DNA of 32,344 nucleotides from positions 136,285 through 168,628 of the forward strand of contig PBTY01000017.1 of the NCBI GenBank assembly GCA_002729235.1, written 5' to 3'. This stretch comes from Rickettsiales bacterium. GTDB lineage: Bacteria; Bacteroidota; Bacteroidia; Cytophagales; Cyclobacteriaceae. Numbering within the stretch: the stretch's first letter is position 1; each line of letters starts with the position of its first letter. Positions 16,777 to 23,513 of this stretch are shown in pieces. Both the position numbers and the translations under genes were made by a program. The notes below the pieces were generated by a model. That model was not told where the DNA came from. It saw only the letters and a list, made by a program, of their open reading frames with translations, and searched no databases.

Positions 16777-18709
16777 TTGGAACTCGCAAAACCACCCTGG
16801 TTCCTTCAGATGAGCCGTCTTTACTTTCTACGTCAATGATTTTCACCTGAAGTGGTCTAACCAATGAATAATTGATGAGCGTAATCCGCTCCTGAATAGC
16901 TCCTGTAGCATAGGAGGTGTGATTAGGAGAACGGTTTTTATTGATGTCCTCAGAGACTTTTCGTCCTACACCATTATCCTTAATGGTACATAATAAATCA
17001 TTCTCATCTACTTCAAAAAGGATATCCAACTGTCGAGCCCCAGATTTATGCAACAAACCATGTTTGATGGCATTTTCCACATAGGGCTGTACAATCAGTG
17101 CCGGCAAGGACATTCGCTCAGCATCCACCTCAGAACTAAGATGAATGGTGTAAGTAAGTGTGTCTTCAAACCTTAATTTCTCCAACTCCAGATAGAGCTC
17201 CAATGCCTCTACCTCCTCCTGCACGGTTACTGCTTTTTGTTGACTGTGGTGAAGATAAGTACGCATCAGGTCAGCAAACTTGCCAAGATACTTGCCCGCT
17301 AATCTCTTTTCGTTCAGCATAATATATTCCTGAATGGAATTGAGGGCATTGAATACGAAGTGCGGGTTCATCTGTGATCGCAGAGCTTTTAACTCAGAAT
17401 CACGGAATTGCTGCTCAACCGCCAGCCGTTTCTTAGTCTCTTCCAATTCCATGTTGGTCAATGCCTGTCGCTGTTTCAGTTGTCGCTGACGATAGATCAA
17501 ATAAAATCCCACCAACGAGGTTAACACCACAAAGAATAGTCCTACCAAAAAATAACGCTGCTTGGCAAGTTGTAGCTCTTGCAATTGCGCTTTTTGACTT
17601 AATTCAGTCAACTCGCGTTCCTTGATATCTGCATCCAGTCTTGCCTGCAATGAGGACAATTGGTTCTGACTCTTAGTCTTGATTAAAGACTCTTTCATAG
17701 GCCAATAAACCTCCAGATCCTTCATAGCCTCCTGATACTTGCCCTGAGCCTTGTGAATCAAATAACTTAACCGGTGATGATCAAGACCGTCAGGTCTCAA
17801 ACTAGCACCTTGATTTTTTAAGAGAATGGCAGAATCATACAGTCCCAATTTTTCATAAGCGAACCCTTGATTGAGAATAAGATAATACCTTCTTTTTATT
17901 GGAAAATTATATTTATCTGCCAGAGCAAGAGCCTCCCGAGACATATTTAACCCTTTACGGTATTCCCCATTTCGGATAAGCGGCGCGGAAAGAATGAACA
18001 TAATATCTGCATAGCCATATTCATAGGCCGATGCTCGGGCAATCTCCAAACCCATCAATCCATAATGAATCGAACTATCCAAATCCACAATAATGCCCCC
18101 GTTGTAAATCCTGCACAGTTGATAGCAGATTTCTACCTGTAACTCAACCTCTCCTGAGTTTCTAGCTAGCCTCAGCGCTTCCAGCAAATATTTCTTACTA
18201 TTCTCCAGGTCATTATTCTCACTTAAAACAAATCCAATTTCAGTGTTTATTTCGGCATAATAGTTTTCCAAATTGTTTTGTACGGCTATATCCAACGCTT
18301 CATACAATTTGGTCAGTGCCTGATCCAACTTATTTAGTTTCACCAGAATCTTCCCATACAAAACCAGAGTTTTGACATGCTGGGCCAATTCAGATTTATG
18401 CACCCTGAGGTTATTGATGAGGCTATAAGCACTATCGTATTGATTGAATTTAAACAGGCTTTCTATCCTTATCAATTCAGCTTCTATTGCCTGACTTTCC
18501 GATAATTTTAGTTGTTGAAGCAGCTGGTAATATCCATTTAATGAATCGGGATTTTCCAATTTGTAATAGTCCATTATCGACAGAAGTGCCATGGCATTAT
18601 CTTGTCTGTTCTTTATCAGGAGCTTTACACTATCCGATTGATTAGCCCAACATGGAGGAGTGCTAAGAATCGAAATTAGAAGTAGAAAAGGTAATAGTGG
18701 ATATCGCAT
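16748..18709 (-). CDS. TPR-containing sensor histidine kinase (LytS-type)
   Basis: From the ATG at 18709 the protein has 653 residues: a signal peptide (MRYPLLPFLLLISILSTPPCWA), about seven TPR-like helix pairs (60-340), a coiled coil, a transmembrane helix (LVGLFFVVLTSLVGFYLIY, about 387-408) and a His_kinase domain with H450 in NPHFVFNAL, the N box VENAIKHG and the G box DNGVGRK. The kinase part is closely similar to that of the downstream propeller kinase (for example KYLGKFADLMR in both), which suggests a duplicated output domain fused to a different sensor. An ATG at 18757 would add sixteen residues ahead of the signal peptide and place the start 10 bp from the repeats at 18766-18794, so the later start is preferred. 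It is first in the kinase, kinase, regulator order. Confidence 0.92.
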   Translation of the reverse strand: MRYPLLPFLLLISILSTPPCWANQSDSVKLLIKNRQDNAMALLSIMDYYKLENPDSLNGYYQLLQQLKLSESQAIEAELIRIESLFKFNQYDSAYSLINNLRVHKSELAQHVKTLVLYGKILVKLNKLDQALTKLYEALDIAVQNNLENYYAEINTEIGFVLSENNDLENSKKYLLEALRLARNSGEVELQVEICYQLCRIYNGGIIVDLDSSIHYGLMGLEIARASAYEYGYADIMFILSAPLIRNGEYRKGLNMSREALALADKYNFPIKRRYYLILNQGFAYEKLGLYDSAILLKNQGASLRPDGLDHHRLSYLIHKAQGKYQEAMKDLEVYWPMKESLIKTKSQNQLSSLQARLDADIKERELTELSQKAQLQELQLAKQRYFLVGLFFVVLTSLVGFYLIYRQRQLKQRQALTNMELEETKKRLAVEQQFRDSELKALRSQMNPHFVFNALNSIQEYIMLNEKRLAGKYLGKFADLMRTYLHHSQQKAVTVQEEVEALELYLELEKLRFEDTLTYTIHLSSEVDAERMSLPALIVQPYVENAIKHGLLHKSGARQLDILFEVDENDLLCTIKDNGVGRKVSEDINKNRSPNHTSYATGAIQERITLINYSLVRPLQVKIIDVESKDGSSEGTRVVLRVPIESMVHSVV

Positions 18710-18763
18710 TGGTACAAGTCGGCGTGCTAAAAATAGCGTATACCATTCCAAATACACAGAGTA

Positions 18764-18794
18764 AACTTCCAGAAATCAAATCTCAACTTCCCAA
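18764..18794 (-). promoter_or_regulatory. Candidate LytTR operator upstream of the TPR kinase
   Basis: AACTTCC occurs at 18764-18770 and 18785-18791, exactly 21 bp apart and about 55 bp upstream of the ATG at 18709. The CTTCCnnA core and period resemble the pairs at 12853 and 13788, but the match outside the core is weaker. Confidence 0.45.
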
Positions 18795-18870
18795 CTATCG
18801 ATTATTGAGTGCAAGCAAACCCAAGGAAATAAACTCATCATGACCATATAACCCGGTGTGATGGGTAAAA

Positions 18871-18900
18871 CAAAAAAACCTGTGGAGTATCTCCACAGGT
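18871..18900 (-). terminator. Rho-independent terminator of the YceI gene
   Basis: The arms ACCTGTGGAG (18878-18887) and CTCCACAGGT (18891-18900) form a perfect 10-bp stem with a 3-base loop. On the minus strand it is followed by a run of seven T. It sits 46 bp after the YceI stop codon. Confidence 0.88.
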
Positions 18901-18946
18901 TTGCTTAATCTTTTGGTATTAAAACAACTACTAGCTGCTCAATCTC

Positions 18947-19579
18947 TTACTTAGATGCTACGATCTCTAATTTGATTTCAATGTCATCAGAAAGCACATA
19001 GTCTTCCACATAGTGCTCCCACTTTACGTCATATTTCTGACGATCAAATACCAAGACACCAGAACCGGAGAATCCACCATCAAAAGAAACACTGCTTAGA
19101 TCAACAGTCTCCTCGTTGGTGATACCTCTTACAGTTAAGTCTCCTACTAGTTTGTCACCTTCGTGAGATTTGATCGTGAAGCTAGCCGTTGGGAACTCTT
19201 CCACAAGGAAGAAATCACCTGTGCTTAAGTGACCTACTAGATCAGATGCAGGGTGCTCTTCTGAATAAGATGCTGAATCCAATGGTTGGATAGTAGTCAT
19301 ATCGATAACGATGGTACCGCCAGTGATTTTACCATCAGCTCCAGAGATGGTTCCTTCTTTGATATCAATCACACCATTGTGACCATATACTCCGGCTACT
19401 TCGCCTTTCCATGCCACAGTAGATGCTTCTGAGTCCACAGCGTAATCAGCAGCTGCTACTTCTGTTGATTCAGTAGGCTCCTCAGTTGTGCTTTGCTCCT
19501 TAGCTCCGCCACCACATGCACTCATGAATACGGTCACAAGTACTGCTAATCCTAAAATGTTAAATCGGTTAAATTTCAT
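18947..19579 (-). CDS. YceI-like lipoprotein
   Basis: The 210-residue product begins with a lipoprotein signal (MKFNRFNILGLAVLVTVFMSAC) with Cys22 as the likely lipidated residue, followed by a low-complexity acidic linker and a YceI-like lipocalin-fold domain (about 45-210): DSEASTVAWKGEVAGVYGHNGVIDIKEG, the GGTIVIDMTTI strand, HLSTGDFFLVEEFPTASFTIKS, GDLTVRGI and the closing SDDIEIKLEIVASK. YceI proteins bind isoprenoid or other lipids in the cell envelope; the ligand here is unknown. AGAGGAAAT lies just before the ATG at 19579. It has its own terminator and a 14-bp palindrome upstream. Reading from 19642 would add 21 residues that spoil the lipoprotein signal. Confidence 0.93.
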   Translation of the reverse strand: MKFNRFNILGLAVLVTVFMSACGGGAKEQSTTEEPTESTEVAAADYAVDSEASTVAWKGEVAGVYGHNGVIDIKEGTISGADGKITGGTIVIDMTTIQPLDSASYSEEHPASDLVGHLSTGDFFLVEEFPTASFTIKSHEGDKLVGDLTVRGITNEETVDLSSVSFDGGFSGSGVLVFDRQKYDVKWEHYVEDYVLSDDIEIKLEIVASK

Positions 19580-19607
19580 AATTTCCTCTTGAATGATTAT
19601 AGATAGA

Positions 19608-19621
19608 TGTATGTACATACA
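19608..19621. promoter_or_regulatory. 14-bp perfect palindrome upstream of the YceI gene
   Basis: TGTATGTACATACA is a perfect self-complementary sequence 28 bp upstream of the YceI ATG, in the promoter region. It looks like the site of a dimeric repressor such as a MarR- or TetR-type protein. No such regulator is adjacent, so the binding factor is unknown. Confidence 0.5.
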
Positions 19622-19802
19622 AAGTAACTGATTAAATATCAATTAGTTCAAGAATGTTGACATTTTTTTATTGTTAAGTCTGTTTGATTGAATCAATAAC
19701 AGTGAAATCAGAAAAATTTTAAATGAATTAATCCTGCGCCCACCAAAACTTAAATTGCAGTAGAACCTATACTTGATCAATCAGTTGTTTTCAACCAAAC
19801 AA

Positions 19803-19822
19803 TGAACTAAATTCATAGTTCA
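19803..19822. promoter_or_regulatory. Inverted repeat just upstream of gene 19836
   Basis: TGAACTA (19803-19809) and TAGTTCA (19816-19822) form a perfect 7-bp inverted repeat ending 13 bases before the ATG at 19836. It could be an operator or an mRNA hairpin near the ribosome-binding site; AT-rich chance pairing is also possible. Confidence 0.35.
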
Positions 19823-19835
19823 AAATATCACAAGA

Positions 19836-20540
19836 ATGATCAGCTATAAAAACTCTTTACTTTTCTGTTTGTTATTCCTCCTTTGTATTCAGGCATATAG
19901 TCAAAGTATTAACTCATCCATCATGCTGCATGCATCTGTTTTGGACACCATAGAAAGCCGACTCAACCAGGAGCGACTTCATGTGCTCTGGTTACATGAC
20001 ACCCTAACAGTAGCGGTACAGCATGAAGTACTACAAACGGACACGGTCATGATTGCCAAATACCGCAAAGCATTCAAAGACAGCTCCATGTGGAGAACCG
20101 AAGAAGACATTGATCTTTTATTTAAAAGCATTCGAATGGGCGCATCCAATTGCTATGTCTATGCACTCGAACAATACTTTGAGAACCAACCTACTTACAA
20201 TCAGGAACTTTTCAATGAGCTGACCAGTATGGATCGTGAATCTGCTGAGAAAATCCTCAATCATTATTTTGTTGCGATTGACTCCATTGAGACTACTCCT
20301 AAAAAGAACTTGAAACAACCCTTTCCGGATGATGTGCTCCTTGGCTTTGTCAACAAGCTGGACTGGACCATTCACATGGTCTATCATGATCAGGGTATCT
20401 TTTACTCCAAGAACGGCTACTTTTCTCCAATGACTTTTGAGTCGCTGAAGAAGTTCCTTAAAATAAAGTACTGGGACACTACCAAAATCAGGGTTTACCG
20501 ATTGGATGTAAACAAGCTGCAACAACTCAGTATGTTCTGA
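19836..20540 (+). CDS. Secreted protein of unknown function
   Basis: I do not recognise the family. The 234-residue product begins with a clear signal peptide (NSLLFCLLFLLCIQAYSQ, cleavage near residue 23), so it is exported. Its central part has a helix starting GASNCYVYALEQYF (C106), and the last third has strands TIHMVYHDQGIFYSKNGYF (H180, H184) followed by YWDTTKIRVYRLD. A buried Cys at a helix start followed by a His-bearing strand resembles the layout of NlpC/P60 or papain-like folds, but this is only an impression. It is divergent from the YceI gene and 62 bp ahead of the VOC gene, with which it may be co-transcribed. Confidence 0.8.
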   Translation: MISYKNSLLFCLLFLLCIQAYSQSINSSIMLHASVLDTIESRLNQERLHVLWLHDTLTVAVQHEVLQTDTVMIAKYRKAFKDSSMWRTEEDIDLLFKSIRMGASNCYVYALEQYFENQPTYNQELFNELTSMDRESAEKILNHYFVAIDSIETTPKKNLKQPFPDDVLLGFVNKLDWTIHMVYHDQGIFYSKNGYFSPMTFESLKKFLKIKYWDTTKIRVYRLDVNKLQQLSMF

Positions 20541-20602
20541 ATTGTCTCTCAATTTCCTTATCTTATCTCAAGATTCAGTGCATTCCAATCCTTCCTTACA
20601 CC

Positions 20603-20977
20603 ATGAAAAGCAACTTCTCACATGCAGCATCGATCTTTCCAGTGGACAACCCTTTACAAGCTGCCGAATACTACAGGGATGTGTTGGGGTTTGAGATACG
20701 CTTCCAGTGGGGAGATCCACCCGACTATGTGGTGGTGAACCGAGATGATGCGGTAAGTATCCACTTCTCCAAAAAGCAAGATGATTTCGCACCATCAACA
20801 GCACATGTCTCACTCATGATCTTTGTGCATGACATTGATGGACTCTATGAGGAATATCAAAAAGCGGGAGCAAACATTACCAACCCGATTGGTGATAGAG
20901 AATGGGGCATGCGAGACTTTGACATTATGGACCCAAATGGGTTTATACTTTCTTTTGGATCGCAAATTAAAGAGTAA
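20603..20977 (+). CDS. VOC-superfamily (glyoxalase/bleomycin-resistance-like) protein
   Basis: The 124-residue protein has the size and paired beta-alpha-beta-beta-beta layout of single-subunit VOC proteins. ASIFPVDNPLQAAEYYRDVLGFEIRF is the first module and LMIFVHDIDGLYEEYQKAGANITNPI the second, ending with WGMRDFDIMDPNGFILSFG, the typical D-P-x-G-x-x-L-x-F motif. Such proteins are metal-dependent lyases or dioxygenases, or drug-binding proteins. The first-module metal His is not obvious, so catalysis is uncertain and a binding role is possible. It lies directly after the secreted unknown gene. Confidence 0.9.
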   Translation: MKSNFSHAASIFPVDNPLQAAEYYRDVLGFEIRFQWGDPPDYVVVNRDDAVSIHFSKKQDDFAPSTAHVSLMIFVHDIDGLYEEYQKAGANITNPIGDREWGMRDFDIMDPNGFILSFGSQIKE

Positions 20978-21043
20978 AATTTACCTTCAAATATTGTACG
21001 AGAGTAATTCTCAACACTTTTTACCCTTGTTTCAAAAGGCAAA

Positions 21044-21135
21044 CCCTGCTCCTACGGTATTGTAATCCGCAAATCAAGACTCTAGGAATTTGTAATTCCA
21101 TCAAACCAGGATTATAAATCCTTCATCCCGAATAC
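21044..21135. repeat. Dispersed REP-like repeat, copy 1
   Basis: This is one of four related elements of about 90 bp in the spacers of the 21-30.5 kb region. It shows CCTGCTCCTACGG, then GTAATCCGCAAATCAAGA, GGAATTTGTAATTCC (a small hairpin) and GGATTATAAATCC (another hairpin), closing with ATCCCGAATA. The chain of small palindromes is typical of REP-like elements in Bacteroidota. No gene was seen in this gap. Confidence 0.75.
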
Positions 21136-21183
21136 CAATGATCTCAGTTACTACGTGTTGTCTACGAAATATGGTAATTGCTT

Positions 21184-21267
21184 CGTATCATTTTCGAATA
21201 TTAATAGCTCATATCGTATCATTCTTATCATATCATTATCGTATATTTACGTATCATATCGTATCAC
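21184..21267. repeat. CGTATCA repeats upstream of the Fic gene
   Basis: CGTATCA occurs at 21184, 21215, 21250 and 21260, with related TATCAT units between, ending 7 bp before the Fic start codon. The cluster covers the expected promoter and looks like a multi-site operator. The winged-helix tail of the Fic protein itself is a candidate binder; this is inference. Confidence 0.65.
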
Positions 21268-21273
21268 TCTCAA

Positions 21274-22308
21274 ATGAAGGTTTACAATTTTGATTTAGAT
21301 TTTGACTGGAAACTTGTCAATAACATTAGCAGACTAGATCGGTTTGATGCTTCATGGAATGCTATTGAAAAGAAGGAAGGGCAAACACTCAAACAATTAA
21401 AGTCTGTTGCAACAGTGAGGAGTGTTGGTGCTTCTACACGAATAGAAGGCTCAAAAATGAGCGATGAAGAAGTTGACATTCTTTTGCAAAATCTTTCCAT
21501 AGAAAAATTGACCGAAAGAGATAAGCAAGAAGTAGCTGGCTATTTTGAAGCATTCGACATTATCTCAGAAGCATATAACGAGATCAGAATAACTGAAAAC
21601 GAAATCAAAAACCTTCACAATATCTTGTTAAAATATTGTGAAAAAGATCAATGGCATAAGGGGAACTACAAACAGCACAGCAATAACGTAGAGGCAACAC
21701 TACCCGATGGAACGAAACAATTGGTCTTTCAAACAACACCTCCTGGCTTTGAGACAGATGATGCTATGAGATCCCTGGTGGAGTGGTATCAAACTGATAC
21801 GCAAACGCACCCCCTGGTTAAAAGTGCTCTTTTCTCTTATGAATTTGTTTCCATCCACCCTTTTCAGGATGGAAATGGCAGACTAAGCAGATTATTAGCA
21901 AGTTTGTTACTCTTAAAAAACGGCTATAAATGGATTCAATATGTCAGTTTGGAACACGAAATCGAAAGCAGAAAACCAGAATATTACAGGGAGTTAAGAA
22001 GTTGTCAGGCACAACGACCAAATGAAAATGTAACAACCTGGATCAATTTCTTTTTCAGCACCTTAATGAACATTCAAGAACAGCTATTAACAAAATTGGA
22101 ACAAACAGGTGCCCAGTCGGATCTGTCTCCAAGAGAAAAATCGATATTGGCTTATATCTCAGATCATGCAGGTTGTAAATCCGGAGATATTGCCAGTAGT
22201 CTTGGAATACCCAACCCAACGGTCAAACGCATCCTCAGAGATCTTCTTCACTTGAAATTAGTAGAACGGAAGGGTATTGGTCCAGGCACGAATTATTCCA
22301 TTCAATAA
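21274..22308 (+). CDS. Fic/DOC-family protein with C-terminal winged helix
   Basis: The 344-residue protein belongs to the Fic family, which usually transfers AMP from ATP to a hydroxyl side chain of a target protein. The active-site motif HPFQDGNGRLSR (195-206) is intact, including the catalytic His195 and the anion-hole GNGR. An N-terminal STRIEG (54-59) fits the inhibitory S/TxxxE(G/N) motif of class II Fic proteins, so the enzyme probably regulates itself. The helix WHKGNYKQHSNNV (127-139) is also typical. The last 57 residues (SPREKSILAYISDH to the end) form a winged helix-turn-helix, which suggests DNA binding and perhaps control of its own promoter, where CGTATCA repeats cluster. The AMPylation target is unknown. 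No antitoxin gene is adjacent. Confidence 0.94.
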   Translation: MKVYNFDLDFDWKLVNNISRLDRFDASWNAIEKKEGQTLKQLKSVATVRSVGASTRIEGSKMSDEEVDILLQNLSIEKLTERDKQEVAGYFEAFDIISEAYNEIRITENEIKNLHNILLKYCEKDQWHKGNYKQHSNNVEATLPDGTKQLVFQTTPPGFETDDAMRSLVEWYQTDTQTHPLVKSALFSYEFVSIHPFQDGNGRLSRLLASLLLLKNGYKWIQYVSLEHEIESRKPEYYRELRSCQAQRPNENVTTWINFFFSTLMNIQEQLLTKLEQTGAQSDLSPREKSILAYISDHAGCKSGDIASSLGIPNPTVKRILRDLLHLKLVERKGIGPGTNYSIQ

Positions 22309-22348
22309 AATTTTGGAACATTAAAATACAAATCCATTTCACACCCCA

Positions 22349-22443
22349 CAAATTTGCAATCCGTAAATCAAGAGTCCCTGCTCCTCCGGATTTGCAATTC
22401 ATAGGCAAAGAGTTCTGGAATTTGTATTGCTCTAAAGCAGGAG
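22349..22443. repeat. Dispersed REP-like repeat, copy 2
   Basis: This copy lies in the 324-bp gap after the Fic gene. It carries AATTTGCAATCCGTAAATCA, CCTGCTCC, CGGATTTGCAATTC, AGAGTTCTGGAATTTG and a closing AGCAGGAG that pairs with CCTGCTCC. It is more rearranged than copies 1 and 4. The rest of the gap (22444-22632) holds nothing recognisable beyond the presumed promoter of the next gene. Confidence 0.65.
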
Positions 22444-22632
22444 TAGATCTTAAACTTCAGAACTTAAATAACAAGCCCCAGTTGTTCACCAATCTACATG
22501 AAGGACAAATAGTCTAAATCAATATGCGGATTTCATCCAAGTGTTTAGCAGGGTTTCCCACACTATGCATTTACCTGATTGCTCAAATCAAATAAAAACG
22601 GTATTTTGGAAATACAACCTACCGAATAAGAA

Positions 22633-23349
22633 ATGGCCAACAACCAATTAATTGAACACCTCAAAACTTCCTGGTTCAAATACGTCTTTGAAATAGTTGT
22701 TGTCGTATTTGGTATTTTGATTGCCCTCAGACTGGACAACTCGAAAGATCAAAGAAAAGAAGATGCTGTAGAAATCATGGCTTTGAAGCAGATTCATAAT
22801 GGACTGGCTAGATTGGAAGAAGAAGTGTCAGTTAACCTTGAAGATGAGCTCAATGCACTACAATCCTGTGAATTCATCATCAAGAATTTTGATACCAATC
22901 AAGGATTGACAGACTCCCTGGAAAAAGCATTCACACTCGCCTGGTTTTACACTTACCTACAACCGGATTATGGCCCGTATGAATACGTAAATAACTATGG
23001 CGCGAGTGTCATTACCAATTCGAATATCCGAGAAATCATTTTAAACCTATATGGCCTGGACCTACGAGCTACAGTTGGTGAATCACAAATCAGAGCGGAC
23101 TATATTGAACGAATAAAGCCACAAATGGCAGCATGGTATACTTCCATGAATCCAAACACTTATGACCTCACTCCTACCAAACCATGGGATTATGAATCTC
23201 TTCGGGTGGATAAGACTTTCAGGTTTCATTTAACGACCCAACAAAAAGAATGCATGAGATGGTCCCGTGAACTCAATGGGCTGAAAGATCACATCAGAGA
23301 TGTGATGCAACTCGTCGCTGGGGAGATCAACAAATTGGAAGACAAATAG
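22633..23349 (+). CDS. DUF6090-like membrane-anchored protein
   Basis: The 238-residue product has one N-terminal membrane helix, FEIVVVVFGILIALRLDNSKDQR (about 19-41), preceded by a short cytoplasmic stretch (HLKTSWFKYV) and followed by a soluble, mostly helical domain. The E-I-V-V-V-x-G-I-L-I-A-L-x-x-x-N pattern is typical of the DUF6090 family, common in Bacteroidota and without known function. The remainder includes YEYVNNYGASVITNSNIREIILNLY. The gene stands alone between the Fic gene and the esterase-like gene on the same strand. The family assignment is from memory of the N-terminal pattern. Confidence 0.82.
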   Translation: MANNQLIEHLKTSWFKYVFEIVVVVFGILIALRLDNSKDQRKEDAVEIMALKQIHNGLARLEEEVSVNLEDELNALQSCEFIIKNFDTNQGLTDSLEKAFTLAWFYTYLQPDYGPYEYVNNYGASVITNSNIREIILNLYGLDLRATVGESQIRADYIERIKPQMAAWYTSMNPNTYDLTPTKPWDYESLRVDKTFRFHLTTQQKECMRWSRELNGLKDHIRDVMQLVAGEINKLEDK

Positions 23350-23513
23350 TCAAAACATACATTGCCCTCCTATCCTATGTTGTGCATTGAATTCTGGTGA
23401 TCGAATTGATCCATTCAAAAGAAAGTCGTAAGTTGAATGATAGACTATCTGATTCACTCATAGTATAAACCTGAGCCGGGACTCTGGCATGAGTGTGATA
23501 AATCGCTTCCTTT

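Noticed and set aside
20118-20552. A 144-codon open frame antisense to the secreted unknown gene.
   Set aside because: The plus-strand frame has a clear signal peptide and natural composition; the antisense frame has neither.
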